The notes under the pieces: model-generated
What the model saw: the letters and a program-made list of their open reading frames with translations, nothing else
Databases searched by the model: none
What the model was told of the DNA's origin: nothing
Assembly (NCBI GenBank): GCA_020683205.1
Contig: CP085689.1
Location: 1,302,001 to 1,366,000 of the forward strand
From: Lentisphaerae bacterium WC36
GTDB lineage: Bacteria; Verrucomicrobiota; Lentisphaeria; Victivallales; SZUA-371
Length of the DNA: 64,000 nucleotides
Reading direction: 5' to 3'
Program-made: the position numbers and the translations under genes
Shown: positions 17,363 through 26,629 of the stretch, in pieces
Position numbering within the stretch: position 1 is the stretch's first letter
Layout: the number at the start of each line of letters is the position of its first letter

Positions 17363-18578
17363 ATTTTTAAAAGCTGTTAAAATTAGCGAAAAAGTCTATT
17401 GGGTAGGTGCAATAGATTGGAATATGCGCTATTTTCATGGCTATACAACAACTCGTGGTACAACCTATAACGCATATTTGATTTTAGATGAAAAAATAAC
17501 ATTAATTGATACTGTTAAAAAACCATTTTTAAATCATTTAATTGCTAGAATTAAATCTGTTATTGATCTTGAAGATATTGATTATATTATTTCAAATCAT
17601 GCAGAATTAGACCACTCTGGATGCATTCCTGACATGATTGAGCTTTGTAAACCAGAAGCTGTCTATGCTTCAGTTATGGGAGTAAAAGCATTAAATGATC
17701 ACTTCAGTTTACCAATGGATTTAACTCCTGTAAAAACTGGTGATCGTGTTTCTTTAGGCAAAGATTCTTTATATTTTGTTGAGACAAAATTAATTCACTG
17801 GCCAGATAGTATGTTTAGTTTCTTGGAAAATGAGCAAATTTTATTTAGTCAAGATGGATTTGGTTGTCATTATGCAACAAATAATATGTTTATGGATCAG
17901 TGTCCATCTGATGAGACACTTTGGGAACAGGAAAAGTATTTTGCAAATATTTTAATGCTTTATGGTCCGAAAATTAAACAATTAGTGGCGCAAATGCCTG
18001 AAGTTGGTCTGCCATTAGAAAAAATCAAGATGATTGCACCTGATCATGGTCCAATTTGGCGCGAAAATATTAGCTTTATTGTTGAAAAATATTTAGAGTG
18101 GAGTGATATGCCGTTGTACAACCGTGCTGTTGTTGTTTATGACACAATGTGGGGAGCTACTGAAAAAATGGCATATAGTATTTGTGAAGGTCTTCGTGAT
18201 AGTGGAGTTGAAGCAATTCCTATTTCTTTACAAAATTCAAATCGTAGCCATATTGCAACTCAAGTATTGCTTTCAGGAGCTGTTTTATTCGGCTGTTCAA
18301 CCATGAATAACAATATGATGCCATCAATGGCTGATATTTTATGTTATATAAAGGGATTAAAGCCTAAAAATCGTATTGGTACAGCATTTGGTTCATTTGG
18401 TTGGAGTGGTGAGGCTGTTAAGCAGATGCGTGCGGAAATGACTGAGGCTGGCTTTGAGTTAATTGGCGAAGGATTACGTAATAAATATGCCTTAAAGCTT
18501 GAAGGCGGAGAAGAATGTTACAAACTTGGTCAAGCTGTTGCTGAAGAATTAAAAAACCGTATAGCAGGACAAGGATAA
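17355..18578 (+). CDS. fprA: Flavodiiron protein FprA (A-type flavoprotein)
   Basis: Flavodiiron proteins reduce oxygen to water, or nitric oxide to nitrous oxide, with electrons from rubredoxin. The 407-residue protein has a metallo-beta-lactamase-like domain with the diiron ligands NHAELDHSG near residue 81, LIHWPDSM near 146, SQDGFG near 164 and PDHGP near 225. A flavodoxin domain follows from about residue 255 (VVYDTMWGATEKMA, then FGSFGWSGEA). No fused rubredoxin is present; a separate rubredoxin gene follows after 66 nt. The gene overlaps the erythrin gene by 8 nt. In a strict anaerobe it is the main oxygen-removal enzyme. Confidence 0.94.
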   Translation: MDEFLKAVKISEKVYWVGAIDWNMRYFHGYTTTRGTTYNAYLILDEKITLIDTVKKPFLNHLIARIKSVIDLEDIDYIISNHAELDHSGCIPDMIELCKPEAVYASVMGVKALNDHFSLPMDLTPVKTGDRVSLGKDSLYFVETKLIHWPDSMFSFLENEQILFSQDGFGCHYATNNMFMDQCPSDETLWEQEKYFANILMLYGPKIKQLVAQMPEVGLPLEKIKMIAPDHGPIWRENISFIVEKYLEWSDMPLYNRAVVVYDTMWGATEKMAYSICEGLRDSGVEAIPISLQNSNRSHIATQVLLSGAVLFGCSTMNNNMMPSMADILCYIKGLKPKNRIGTAFGSFGWSGEAVKQMRAEMTEAGFELIGEGLRNKYALKLEGGEECYKLGQAVAEELKNRIAGQG

Positions 18579-18644
18579 AATATAATTTAATAGGTTGCAA
18601 AAAAGCAATTTGTTTTTAAAAATATAAAATGAGGATAATTAATT

Positions 18645-18806
18645 ATGCAAAAATATGTATGTGATGTATGTGGATATGTTTATGACCCAGCAATTGGTGA
18701 TGAAGAGAATGGAATTTCTCCAGGAACTGCATTTGCAGATTTACCAGAAGATTGGGTTTGTCCTGATTGTGGAGTAGGTAAAGAAGACTTTTCACCTGCT
18801 GATTAA
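18645..18806 (+). CDS. Rubredoxin
   Basis: A short gene encoding 53 residues with the standard rubredoxin pattern. [19 protein letters not shown] carries the first CxxCG pair and [17 protein letters not shown] carries the second; the four cysteines hold one iron atom. GAGGA lies 10-15 nt before the ATG. It is the last gene of the oxygen-defence series and ends at a terminator. It is the likely electron donor for the flavodiiron protein next door, and possibly for desulfoferrodoxin. Confidence 0.96.
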   Translation: MQKYVCDVCGYVYDPAIGDEENGISPGTAFADLPEDWVCPDCGVGKEDFSPAD

Positions 18807-18853
18807 TTAAATTTTTTTCGAAATTAATCGAAATAAATTGTGATTAAAGAAAT

Positions 18854-18890
18854 AAAAAGTAGCTCTAGAATTTATGGGGCTACTTTTTTG
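18854..18890 (+). terminator. Intrinsic terminator after rubredoxin
   Basis: Stem AAAAAGTAGCTC / GGGCTACTTTTT (one G-T pair) with a loop of about 11 nt and a T-run. It closes the desulfoferrodoxin-to-rubredoxin operon. Confidence 0.85.
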
Positions 18891-19028
18891 CTTTTATGGT
18901 ATTTTAATGCTATATTTTTATTAGTGATAGGTAAAAAAATAACGTTGTTAAAAAACTAATTGTGACATTTTTACGGTGGATTTAGTTAAGAAATATTTTT
19001 ATGTAGCGGTAAATAATGGAGTTAAATA

Positions 19029-21221
19029 ATGAGTCAGAAAATCAAAGATATTGATGATAAATGTGTGAGTATTGTAATTCCGTTATTTAATGAAGAGAAA
19101 ACGATTAAAGTTCTTCTTGAAAAGTTAGTCAGAATAATACCGAAAAGCCACAAAGAAATTATTGTGGTGAATGATGGTTCAACTGATGATTCTTATAATT
19201 CAGTAAAAGATTTTATTACAAACTTTTGCTCCAATATTGATAGTAATAGTAGTTATTTTTATGGAGAGAACTCTCAAGAAAACTTAGAATTTAAATTATT
19301 TACCAAAGAAAATGGTGGAAAAGGTTCAGCTGTAAAATTAGGATTTAAAAATAGCACTGGTAAAGCAGTAATAGTTCAGGATGCTGATCTTGAATATGAT
19401 GTTAATGACATAGAAGCATGTGTGACGCCTATTATAAGTGATGATTCATTGGTTGTCTATGGATCACGAGAAACTGGAGACCGTGAAAGATTTTCGCATT
19501 TAAGATTTTACTTGGGTGGTTTAGCTGTTACGGCAGTGATGAATTTATTATTTGGAAGTGAATTAACTGACGAACCAACTTGCTACAAGGCTTTTAATGG
19601 AGAATTAATTCGTAATATACAGCTTAAAGGAAATAGGTTTGACTGGGAGCCTGAAATTACGGCAATAATTTTAAAGTTAGGAATTACAATTGAAGAAGTG
19701 CCAATTAATTATTTTCCGAGAAGTTTAGATGAAGGAAAAAAAATTCGTTGGTATGATGGCTTGATGGCTTTTTGGGTAAGTTTTTTACAACTTTTTATTT
19801 CTAATCGTCGACATTACACTGTAATAAAAAATAATTGCAAAAATCTCCAAATTGTTAAGACCATTCAACTGCATTTTACGAAAATGATTTGGTTGATGAT
19901 TATTTTTAATGTTGCATTTGGTGTGCGTTTATTTTTTGGGTTTAAATCTTTTAGCAACCTTAAGTTATTATTTAGACCAGATTCGTTAGGATATTTGCAG
20001 CCTGCAATTTCTTTAGCGCGCGATAATTTATATAATGAGTCATTACATAGTACAATTGCAGAAACTACTAGAGCGGTGGGATTTCCGTTTTTTATGAGTT
20101 TATTCTTTAGGTTTTTTGAAGATAATACTGCTTTAATAATTGCTTCAATTGTTTTGATGTTGCTGAGTGCATTGGGAGTTTTTTATGTTTATGCAGCAGC
20201 TCGATTATTCAAGTGCAGTTATAATTGGTCGTTGTTTGCAGCTTGTTTATATGCCTTAAGTGCAACAAGTGTTGCTAATGCGCCAATGATGTTAAGCGAT
20301 ACGCTACACACTTTTTTTACTACACTTTTATTTTACTTTTTTACGAGGTATTACATTGCCAAAAATCCTTTATATGCAGTCATAGCAATCTTTTATTGTG
20401 GAATTGCGACGTTGATTAGACCTGTAAACTTAGTATGGATTATTCCTGCAGTATTTTTAATTTTAATTAATAACCATCATGTATTTAAGATTAGAATTAT
20501 GACTGCATTAAGCTGCATAATTGTTTTCGCTGCAGTTATTACACCTTGGATGGCAAGAAATTATTGCTCAGGAAGCGGATTTGTTATTGATGATAATTAT
20601 GGAAATATGTTGTATCATAATGGTGCCGTCTTACTGGCAAAAATAGAAGGTCGTGATAGTGGTAAAATTCGTCGAGAATTGATTGCTAAAACAGAAAAGC
20701 ATTTTGTTGATAATTCAGATGTTTTTGCAAATAACAAACGTGCGCAATATCAATATAAAACTAATGAATTAAAAAAGTTAGTTTTAACACATCCAGTCCA
20801 GTATATTAAATTGCATTTTCGCCCATGGGTTTTGGTGCCTGATTTACCAGGATTGCTTGAATTGCAGGAAGTTACAACTAGTAACCGTGGGACATTTGAT
20901 GTATTAAATAAATCTGGTTTTTTTGCTGCAGTAAAACATTATTTGAATGGCAATTATTTGTTGATAATTTGGTTGTTCCCATTTATTTTAGTAACTTTTT
21001 TTAGTTACTTTGGGACTTTAATTACTATTTTAAAATGGATTTTTACTAAAAAAATATTTTGGCTTTTTTATGCTTTGGCATTTATTGAATATTATTTAAT
21101 TTTACCAGGTCCAATTACCATGCCACGTTATATTATGCCGGCATTGCCAGTATTTTGCGTTTTTGCAGCAATTGGTTTTAGCAATTTGAAAAACTTTTTA
21201 TTGAAAAAAGATTATTCTTGA
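19029..21221 (+). CDS. Fused GT2 glycosyltransferase and GT39/ArnT-like membrane glycosyltransferase
   Basis: A 730-residue two-part protein. Residues 10-260 are a DPM1-like GT2 domain (VSIVIPLFNEEKTI, VVNDGSTDDS, the metal-binding VQDADLEYD, and the late RSLDEGKKIRWYDG), which normally makes a polyprenyl-phosphate sugar. Residues 290-730 hold ten or more hydrophobic segments in a GT39/ArnT-like pattern (RPDSLGYLQPAISLARD in the first loop, ATLIRPVNLVW near 470, MARNYCSGSGF near 515). The second part would use the lipid-linked sugar outside the membrane, so one protein may make and use the donor. GGAG precedes the ATG. Product unknown. Confidence 0.85.
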   Translation: MSQKIKDIDDKCVSIVIPLFNEEKTIKVLLEKLVRIIPKSHKEIIVVNDGSTDDSYNSVKDFITNFCSNIDSNSSYFYGENSQENLEFKLFTKENGGKGSAVKLGFKNSTGKAVIVQDADLEYDVNDIEACVTPIISDDSLVVYGSRETGDRERFSHLRFYLGGLAVTAVMNLLFGSELTDEPTCYKAFNGELIRNIQLKGNRFDWEPEITAIILKLGITIEEVPINYFPRSLDEGKKIRWYDGLMAFWVSFLQLFISNRRHYTVIKNNCKNLQIVKTIQLHFTKMIWLMIIFNVAFGVRLFFGFKSFSNLKLLFRPDSLGYLQPAISLARDNLYNESLHSTIAETTRAVGFPFFMSLFFRFFEDNTALIIASIVLMLLSALGVFYVYAAARLFKCSYNWSLFAACLYALSATSVANAPMMLSDTLHTFFTTLLFYFFTRYYIAKNPLYAVIAIFYCGIATLIRPVNLVWIIPAVFLILINNHHVFKIRIMTALSCIIVFAAVITPWMARNYCSGSGFVIDDNYGNMLYHNGAVLLAKIEGRDSGKIRRELIAKTEKHFVDNSDVFANNKRAQYQYKTNELKKLVLTHPVQYIKLHFRPWVLVPDLPGLLELQEVTTSNRGTFDVLNKSGFFAAVKHYLNGNYLLIIWLFPFILVTFFSYFGTLITILKWIFTKKIFWLFYALAFIEYYLILPGPITMPRYIMPALPVFCVFAAIGFSNLKNFLLKKDYS

Positions 21222-21248
21222 AAAAGTACTAAGAGGAGGTAATTAATA

Positions 21249-21752
21249 ATGAGTGATAAAATATTTTATACAACTTTTAAAACTACTTTTTGTAATATAA
21301 CATTAGTTGGAAATCACGATGGATTAACTAATCTTGAAATGTCTCATACCGATGGCAAAAGAATTTTTGAAATCGACTCTAATTGGATTAAAAATGATGA
21401 TTTTTTTGTTGACATAAAAAAACAATTATGTGAATATTTTGCGGGAAAAAGAACCTCTTTTACTAATATTAAATTAAATATTAATGGAACAGATTTTCAA
21501 AAAAAGGTTTGGAATACATTGCAAAAAATTGATTATGGGGCCGTGGTTAGTTACAAAACTATTGCTGAAATGATTAATAAACCTAAAGCTTCTCGAGCGG
21601 TTGGAATGGCAAATAGTAAAAATAAAATTCCAATTATTATTCCATGTCATCGAATCGTTGGTAGTAATGGACAGTTGACAGGATTTGCTCATGGGTTACA
21701 GTTAAAGAAAAGACTGCTAAATTTAGAGCGAGGAAAAGAAAATGTCATTTGA
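21249..21752 (+). CDS. ogt: Methylated-DNA--protein-cysteine methyltransferase
   Basis: Ogt repairs O6-alkylguanine by moving the alkyl group onto its own cysteine. The 167-residue length is normal. The active site PCHRIVG is near residue 137, preceded by SRAVGMANSKN and the helix FQKKVWNTLQKI that contacts DNA. GAGGAGG is a strong ribosome binding site. Its stop overlaps the start of the next gene by 11 nt, so ogt, the methyltransferase and the PEP-mutase family gene form one operon. Confidence 0.94.
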   Translation: MSDKIFYTTFKTTFCNITLVGNHDGLTNLEMSHTDGKRIFEIDSNWIKNDDFFVDIKKQLCEYFAGKRTSFTNIKLNINGTDFQKKVWNTLQKIDYGAVVSYKTIAEMINKPKASRAVGMANSKNKIPIIIPCHRIVGSNGQLTGFAHGLQLKKRLLNLERGKENVI

Positions 21753-22509
21753 ATTTATAGAAAAAAATCAGAGAGAATTTACCAAACAAGCCGAAAAGAT
21801 TCTTCAATCAAAAATTTTTAATGATCAAGTTATTAAAGATGAAATTATTAGAATTGCAAAATTTTCGTCTAATGATATTATTTTAGATTTAGCTTGTGGT
21901 CCAGGTATAATGACTGAAGCAATTTCACCGTTGGTAGCAAAAATTTGCGCTGTTGATGTTACAAGTAAAATGGTTGAATTATGTCGCGAACGACATCTAA
22001 AAAATGTTCAAACAATTCAATCTCCTGCTGAAAAATTGCCATTTAAAGATAACATGTTTGACGTTGTTGTGACTCGCCTGGCAATTCATCATTTTGAAAA
22101 TCCAGAAGTGGTAATTCGAGAAATAAAACGAGTTCTAAAAGATAATGGTAAAATTATCATTGCTGATGTTTATAGTAGCAATAATATCGATGAGGCTCAA
22201 TTACATAATTCTCTTGAATTTTTTCGAGATCCTAGCCATAGTAAAATGTTATCACTAAATCAATTTAAAGAGCTTTTTTTGAATAATTCACTGATTGTAC
22301 AAACTGAGGAAAAGTTAGCTCAAAATCAAGAATTTAATCAATGGTTGGCTATTGTTGATGATTATCAACGTAAAAGAGCTTTGGAGTGCATTATTAAAAA
22401 TTTGATTGAATGTGGTAAAAAAGCTGGAATTAACTTACAAATTAATGATAAAAATAAAATATTATTCACCCATCATTGGGTTATTTATAAACTAGGAGTG
22501 AAATATTAA
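21742..22509 (+). CDS. Class I SAM-dependent methyltransferase
   Basis: A 255-residue methyltransferase of the UbiE/Methyltransf_11 type. The SAM-binding signature LDLACGPGIMTEAI is at about residue 50, the acidic residue after strand 2 is in AVDVTSKM, and the later motifs PFKDNMFDVVVTRLAIHHF and VLKDNGKIIIADVY are clear. The substrate cannot be told from sequence. The start overlaps ogt by 11 nt and the next gene starts 6 nt after its stop, so all three are translated from one message. Confidence 0.87.
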   Translation: MSFEFIEKNQREFTKQAEKILQSKIFNDQVIKDEIIRIAKFSSNDIILDLACGPGIMTEAISPLVAKICAVDVTSKMVELCRERHLKNVQTIQSPAEKLPFKDNMFDVVVTRLAIHHFENPEVVIREIKRVLKDNGKIIIADVYSSNNIDEAQLHNSLEFFRDPSHSKMLSLNQFKELFLNNSLIVQTEEKLAQNQEFNQWLAIVDDYQRKRALECIIKNLIECGKKAGINLQINDKNKILFTHHWVIYKLGVKY

Positions 22510-22515
22510 AATATA

Positions 22516-23379
22516 ATGACAAACTTGCTGAATAAATCACAAAAAATTTCTAATGCAAAAAAATTTAAAGAATTACATCGAAATGATAGAGGGTTGTTTT
22601 TATTGCCAAATGCATGGAATGGCGGTAGTGCTAAAGTTTTTGCTAAACAAAATTTTTCAGCAATTGGAACAACTTCTGCTGGGATTGCTTATTCCTTAGG
22701 ATATAGTGATGGCGAAAATATTCAATTTTCTGATATTATTCGTGTAACAAAAGAGATTGTTAATGTTGTTCAAAATGTCCCATTGACAGTTGATGTTGAA
22801 CGAGGATATAGTGGTACTGAATCGTTAAGCGAAGTGGTTGACAATGTAGGAAAACTTATTGATATAGGTGCAGTAGGAGTTAACATTGAAGATGGACTGC
22901 CAGATACTTTTTCAGTTGATAATCAAGATAGATTTTGTGAAAAAATTGCTAAAGTTGCAGAATTGAAAAAACAACTTGAAATTCCATTTGTTATTAATGC
23001 TAGAACCGATATTTATTTACTACAAGTTTTTAGCCACAGAGATGAATTATTTAATCGCACTGTTGAGCGCGCCAAAGCATTAAAAGATTGTGGAGCCGAT
23101 TGTATTTTTATTCCTGGAGCTCTTGATAAAGATACAATTGTTAATTTGAGAGCGAGTATTGAGTTACCGATAAATTTATTTGTTCATCCTCAGTTCTATG
23201 ACGTTAAAGAATTGGATAAGATTGGTATAAACCGCTTAAGTAGTGGTTCAGCTCCAGTAAGAACTGTATTTAATCAGTTAAAAACGGTTAGTGATGAATT
23301 TAGTAAATTAAATTGTAACGAGATGTTAAATCATCCATTTAATTATGCTGCTGCAAATGAATATTTTCAGAATTGTTAG
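22516..23379 (+). CDS. Isocitrate lyase/PEP mutase superfamily protein
   Basis: A 287-residue TIM-barrel protein of the PEP mutase/isocitrate lyase superfamily (COG2513 type). Seen: LLPNAWNGGSAKVF near residue 30, the GTTSAGIAYSLGY loop, the metal-site VDVERGYSG near 95, GVNIEDGL near 120 and INARTDIYLL near 157. Members cleave or rearrange C-C or P-C bonds of small carboxylic acids; many, including this group, have no known substrate. The cysteine of the isocitrate lyase KKCGH motif is not evident. It ends the ogt operon. Genes of this family near alkylation-repair genes are familiar to me, but the functional link is unexplained. Confidence 0.83.
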   Translation: MTNLLNKSQKISNAKKFKELHRNDRGLFLLPNAWNGGSAKVFAKQNFSAIGTTSAGIAYSLGYSDGENIQFSDIIRVTKEIVNVVQNVPLTVDVERGYSGTESLSEVVDNVGKLIDIGAVGVNIEDGLPDTFSVDNQDRFCEKIAKVAELKKQLEIPFVINARTDIYLLQVFSHRDELFNRTVERAKALKDCGADCIFIPGALDKDTIVNLRASIELPINLFVHPQFYDVKELDKIGINRLSSGSAPVRTVFNQLKTVSDEFSKLNCNEMLNHPFNYAAANEYFQNC

Positions 23380-23748
23380 ATTTTTTTCAAATTATAAAAA
23401 ATCGTTGAAGTGTTGAAAAGATTAATTTGCTAAACATAAAAAGCAGTAGTAGGATCATATTTTTAGTGACATGAGTATAAATAATTTATAGCTTTAAAAT
23501 ACCTCTGACAATAATTACATTTAATAATAAAAAATGAGCTATTATTGTAAATGAATATTTTTTTATCAAATTTAGTATTAATTATTAATATTTACTTGTA
23601 AAAAAAGTTTGGTAATGCTTTATTAAATGCGAAAATTATATTTATTACAAAGGTAAATATTATTACAAATAATAATATTTTTTTAATAAATTAAATAAGC
23701 TTATAATTAAGTATTTTTTTAACAAAACAAAATCGGTGAGGAAATTTT
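23380..23748. other. 369-bp AT-rich intergenic region before alkaline phosphatase
   Basis: No gene is seen. The region should contain the alkaline phosphatase promoter. An inverted repeat ACAATAAT / ATTATTGT (about 23508-23551) is visible, with a 28-nt interior, but no Pho-box-like direct repeats could be identified with confidence. Confidence 0.5.
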
Positions 23749-25248
23749 ATGAATTTATTTGCACAAAGCAAAATAAAGTTAACTTCTTTGGTATTATCTT
23801 CTTTATTATTGATTGTTGGTTTAACTTCAGCATCAAGTTATGCGGCGCCGGCCAATAACAAAACTGCTAATAAGTCAGTTGCTAAAAATAAAAAATCTGT
23901 TAAATATGTCTTTTTAATGATTGGCGATGGCATGGCTGCGACTCAAATTAATGTAACAAGAAAATATAAAGAGAAGCCCTTAAATATTGATAAGTTGAAT
24001 GTAAAAGGATTAACTTATACTGGAAGTCAGAATAAAAGTGTAACTGATTCTGCTGCCGCAGCAACTGCAATTGCCTGTGGTAAGAAAACTGCAAATGGTA
24101 TGGTTGGGGTTAGTGCACAGGGGGAAAAATTAGTTTCAATTGCAGAAAAGGCTAAAAAGTATTCAAAGAGAAAGGTCGGCATTGTTTCTTCTGTTAGCTT
24201 AAATCATGCAACTCCTGCCGCTTTTTATGCAAAAAATACTAATCGTGGTGAATATTATGAAATCGGTTTAGATCTAGTTAAGTCTGATATAGATTTTTAT
24301 GGTGGTGGTGGTTTAAATGAAAAATCTGGGGATAAAGGTGACCTTTATGAGTTAGCTAAAAAACGTGGTTTTAAATTTGTTGATTCAAAAAAAGATTTTG
24401 AGAAATTAAAAAATGGTGAAAAAAAGAAAATTTTAGCAATTGCGCCACGTTTGAATGATGATGCTTCTATGCCAAAAAGTATTGATCAGCGCGAAGGTGA
24501 TATATCTTTGGCACAATTTACTCAAAAAGCAATTGATGTTTTAGATAATGATAATGGTTTTCTTATTGTTGTCGAGGGGGGGCAAATTGACTGGTCATGT
24601 CACGAAAATGATGGAGCAACAGTGATTAAAGAGCTTTTGGCTTTTGATGAAGCAGTAAAAGTAGCTTATGATTTTGCTCAAAAACATCCAGAAGAGACTT
24701 TGATTGTGGTTGGAGGGGATCATGAAACAGGTGGTATGAAAATGGGATTATCTGGATCTCAATATCGCACTTATCGCAGTGTTTTATCAAAGCAAAAAAA
24801 TTCTGCAAAGGTTTTTAATGCAGAGTTTGATAAAAAAGCTTCATCTTTTAAATATAGTGAAGATAAAAAAGTTATGGGACAGCAATTTAATGAAATGATG
24901 AAATTGGTAAAAAATGTATTTGGTACAGATTTTACGATTTCAGAAAAAAATCAAATTAAAAAAGGTTTTTATGCATTTTTAGATAAAAAAGCAAAAGACC
25001 CAAAATTGAAAAATAAATATGGTAATATGAAGTTTGGAAAATATAATCCTGTTACTGTTGCAGTACTACATACTTTAAATAAAAGAGCAGGGGTTTCATG
25101 GACGTCATTTGAACATACAGCAACTCCAACGACAGTTTTTGCTTATGGGAAGAAGGCTGATATTTTTGCTGGAAGTTATCAAAATACAGAGTTGGGTATT
25201 AAATTAATGTCAGTTATTGGTGTGCCCGCTAGAGTTGAATATAAATAA
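23749..25248 (+). CDS. phoA: Alkaline phosphatase (PhoA family), exported
   Basis: Alkaline phosphatase frees phosphate from phosphomonoesters outside the cytoplasm. The 499-residue protein has a signal peptide ending near SSYAAPA. Zinc and magnesium site motifs are MIGDGMAATQI near residue 57, the nucleophile serine in VTDSAAAAT near 103, EGGQIDWSCHEND near 278, VGGDHETGG near 322, and EHTATPT near 453. The insert between residues 170 and 270 is lysine-rich. GAGGAAA lies 7-10 nt before the ATG. It appears to be a single-gene unit. Confidence 0.93.
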   Translation: MNLFAQSKIKLTSLVLSSLLLIVGLTSASSYAAPANNKTANKSVAKNKKSVKYVFLMIGDGMAATQINVTRKYKEKPLNIDKLNVKGLTYTGSQNKSVTDSAAAATAIACGKKTANGMVGVSAQGEKLVSIAEKAKKYSKRKVGIVSSVSLNHATPAAFYAKNTNRGEYYEIGLDLVKSDIDFYGGGGLNEKSGDKGDLYELAKKRGFKFVDSKKDFEKLKNGEKKKILAIAPRLNDDASMPKSIDQREGDISLAQFTQKAIDVLDNDNGFLIVVEGGQIDWSCHENDGATVIKELLAFDEAVKVAYDFAQKHPEETLIVVGGDHETGGMKMGLSGSQYRTYRSVLSKQKNSAKVFNAEFDKKASSFKYSEDKKVMGQQFNEMMKLVKNVFGTDFTISEKNQIKKGFYAFLDKKAKDPKLKNKYGNMKFGKYNPVTVAVLHTLNKRAGVSWTSFEHTATPTTVFAYGKKADIFAGSYQNTELGIKLMSVIGVPARVEYK

Positions 25249-25250
25249 CA

Positions 25251-25311
25251 TTTTAAGGACCTCTTTATATATTTTGTTTACAAAAAAAAGCGCTTAAAGT
25301 TGTCCTTAAAA
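25251..25311 (+). repeat. 10-bp inverted repeat between phoA and the YibE/F gene
   Basis: TTTTAAGGAC (25251-25260) is repeated as GTCCTTAAAA (25302-25311), enclosing 41 nt that include AAGCGCTT. There is no strong T-run after it, so it is a weak terminator at best or a structured leader of the next gene. Confidence 0.45.
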
Positions 25312-25363
25312 ATTTATAAAACAATAAGGAATTAACTATTTTCTTTTTAAAAGGTAAGTTATT

Positions 25364-26539
25364 ATGAAGAAGTTTTTCAAAAGAATTTTTTGTAAAAAAG
25401 ATGTCATTATGACAGTTTTTTTTCTAATATTATCAATTTATTTATATTTTATGCCTTCTTTGCATGAAAACTATGATAAAGGTTATATTTCAGAAAGCTG
25501 TAAAGCTGAAGTATTGAGTGTTGATAACTCTAATTTAAGAGTGTTGGGGATTCTCGCAAATGGTGAACAAAATCTGCAAATTAAAATACTTGATGGTACT
25601 TTAAAAGGACAAACAGTGCCAGCAATTAATCAATTAACCGCGAAAAAAGGTGATGATAAAATTTTTAAAGAAGGAGACACTGCCTTTGTTGTTTTAACTA
25701 AAAATAAGGAAGGTGGGTTAGTTTTAGCAGTTGCGATGGATTATTACCGACTTGACTTGACTTTTATTTTAGTATTGCTGTTTTCTATATTATTGATTGC
25801 ATTTGGTGGGACTGTCGGAGCAAAAGCATTGATTTCCTTTATTTTTAGCTGTTTGATGATTTTGAAGATCATTGTTCCATTAACTTTACAAGGATATGAC
25901 CCTATTTGGCTAGGTTTTGTTGGAGTTGTTATTTTAACTGCGGTGATTATTTTCTTAGTTACTGGATTAACTCGTTGTGGAATTAGTGCTTTTTCTGGCG
26001 CTATTGCTGGGGTTTTGACAACATGCGTTTTAGCGAGTGTTTTTACCGATTTGTTCAAAATTAATGGTGCAGTGATGCCGTTTAGTGAAATTCTTCTTTA
26101 TAGTGGTTATTCAGGGTTGAATTTAAATCATATTTTTATTGCTGGAGTTTTCTTTGCTTCTTCTGGAGCAGTGATGGATTTAGCTGTTGATATTTCGACT
26201 GGTATGTCTGAAATTGTTGAAAAACGTCCTGATATTAGTCGCGTTCAACTTGGCTTATCAGGAATAAAAATTGGTCGAGCAGTAGTTGGAACCATGACTA
26301 CGACATTGTTGCTAGCGTACTCTGGAGGGTACTTTACATTATTGATGGCATTTCAAGCTCAAGATATTCCAGTTTCTACATTTCTAAATTATAACCAAAT
26401 TTCTGCAGAGATTGTTAAAACTTTGGTTGGTAGTTTAGGATTGGTTCTGGTTGCGCCATTTACTGCATTGATTGCTAGTTTGATTTTAAAAAATAAGAGC
26501 AATACTGTTGCTACAGATGCAGCTGAAATTGAAAATTAA
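25364..26539 (+). CDS. YibE/F family membrane protein
   Basis: A 391-residue membrane protein of the YibE/F family (PF07907). One N-terminal hydrophobic segment is followed by an extracytoplasmic domain at residues 35-125 (AEVLSVDNSNLRVLG, GDTAFVVLTKN) and then about seven membrane segments. The family motifs GFVGVVILTAVIIFLVTGLT and SSGAVMDLAVDIS are present, the latter near residue 265. Function is not established for the family; a transport role is guessed. AAAGG lies before the ATG. A terminator follows. Confidence 0.85.
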   Translation: MKKFFKRIFCKKDVIMTVFFLILSIYLYFMPSLHENYDKGYISESCKAEVLSVDNSNLRVLGILANGEQNLQIKILDGTLKGQTVPAINQLTAKKGDDKIFKEGDTAFVVLTKNKEGGLVLAVAMDYYRLDLTFILVLLFSILLIAFGGTVGAKALISFIFSCLMILKIIVPLTLQGYDPIWLGFVGVVILTAVIIFLVTGLTRCGISAFSGAIAGVLTTCVLASVFTDLFKINGAVMPFSEILLYSGYSGLNLNHIFIAGVFFASSGAVMDLAVDISTGMSEIVEKRPDISRVQLGLSGIKIGRAVVGTMTTTLLLAYSGGYFTLLMAFQAQDIPVSTFLNYNQISAEIVKTLVGSLGLVLVAPFTALIASLILKNKSNTVATDAAEIEN

Positions 26540-26574
26540 TTATAGCTGATTTTTTGAGTTATATCTAAAATAAA

Positions 26575-26626
26575 AAGTTGTCGTTGTTTAAAACTCTGTT
26601 AAGAGGTTATGAATAACGACTTTTTT
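26575..26626. terminator. Probable bidirectional terminator between YibE/F gene and tsaE
   Basis: GTCGTT (26580-26585) pairs with AACGAC (26615-26620), flanked by an A-run and a T6 run, with a smaller CTCT/AGAG pairing inside the loop. Two convergent genes end on either side. Confidence 0.65.
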
Positions 26627-26629
26627 ATT

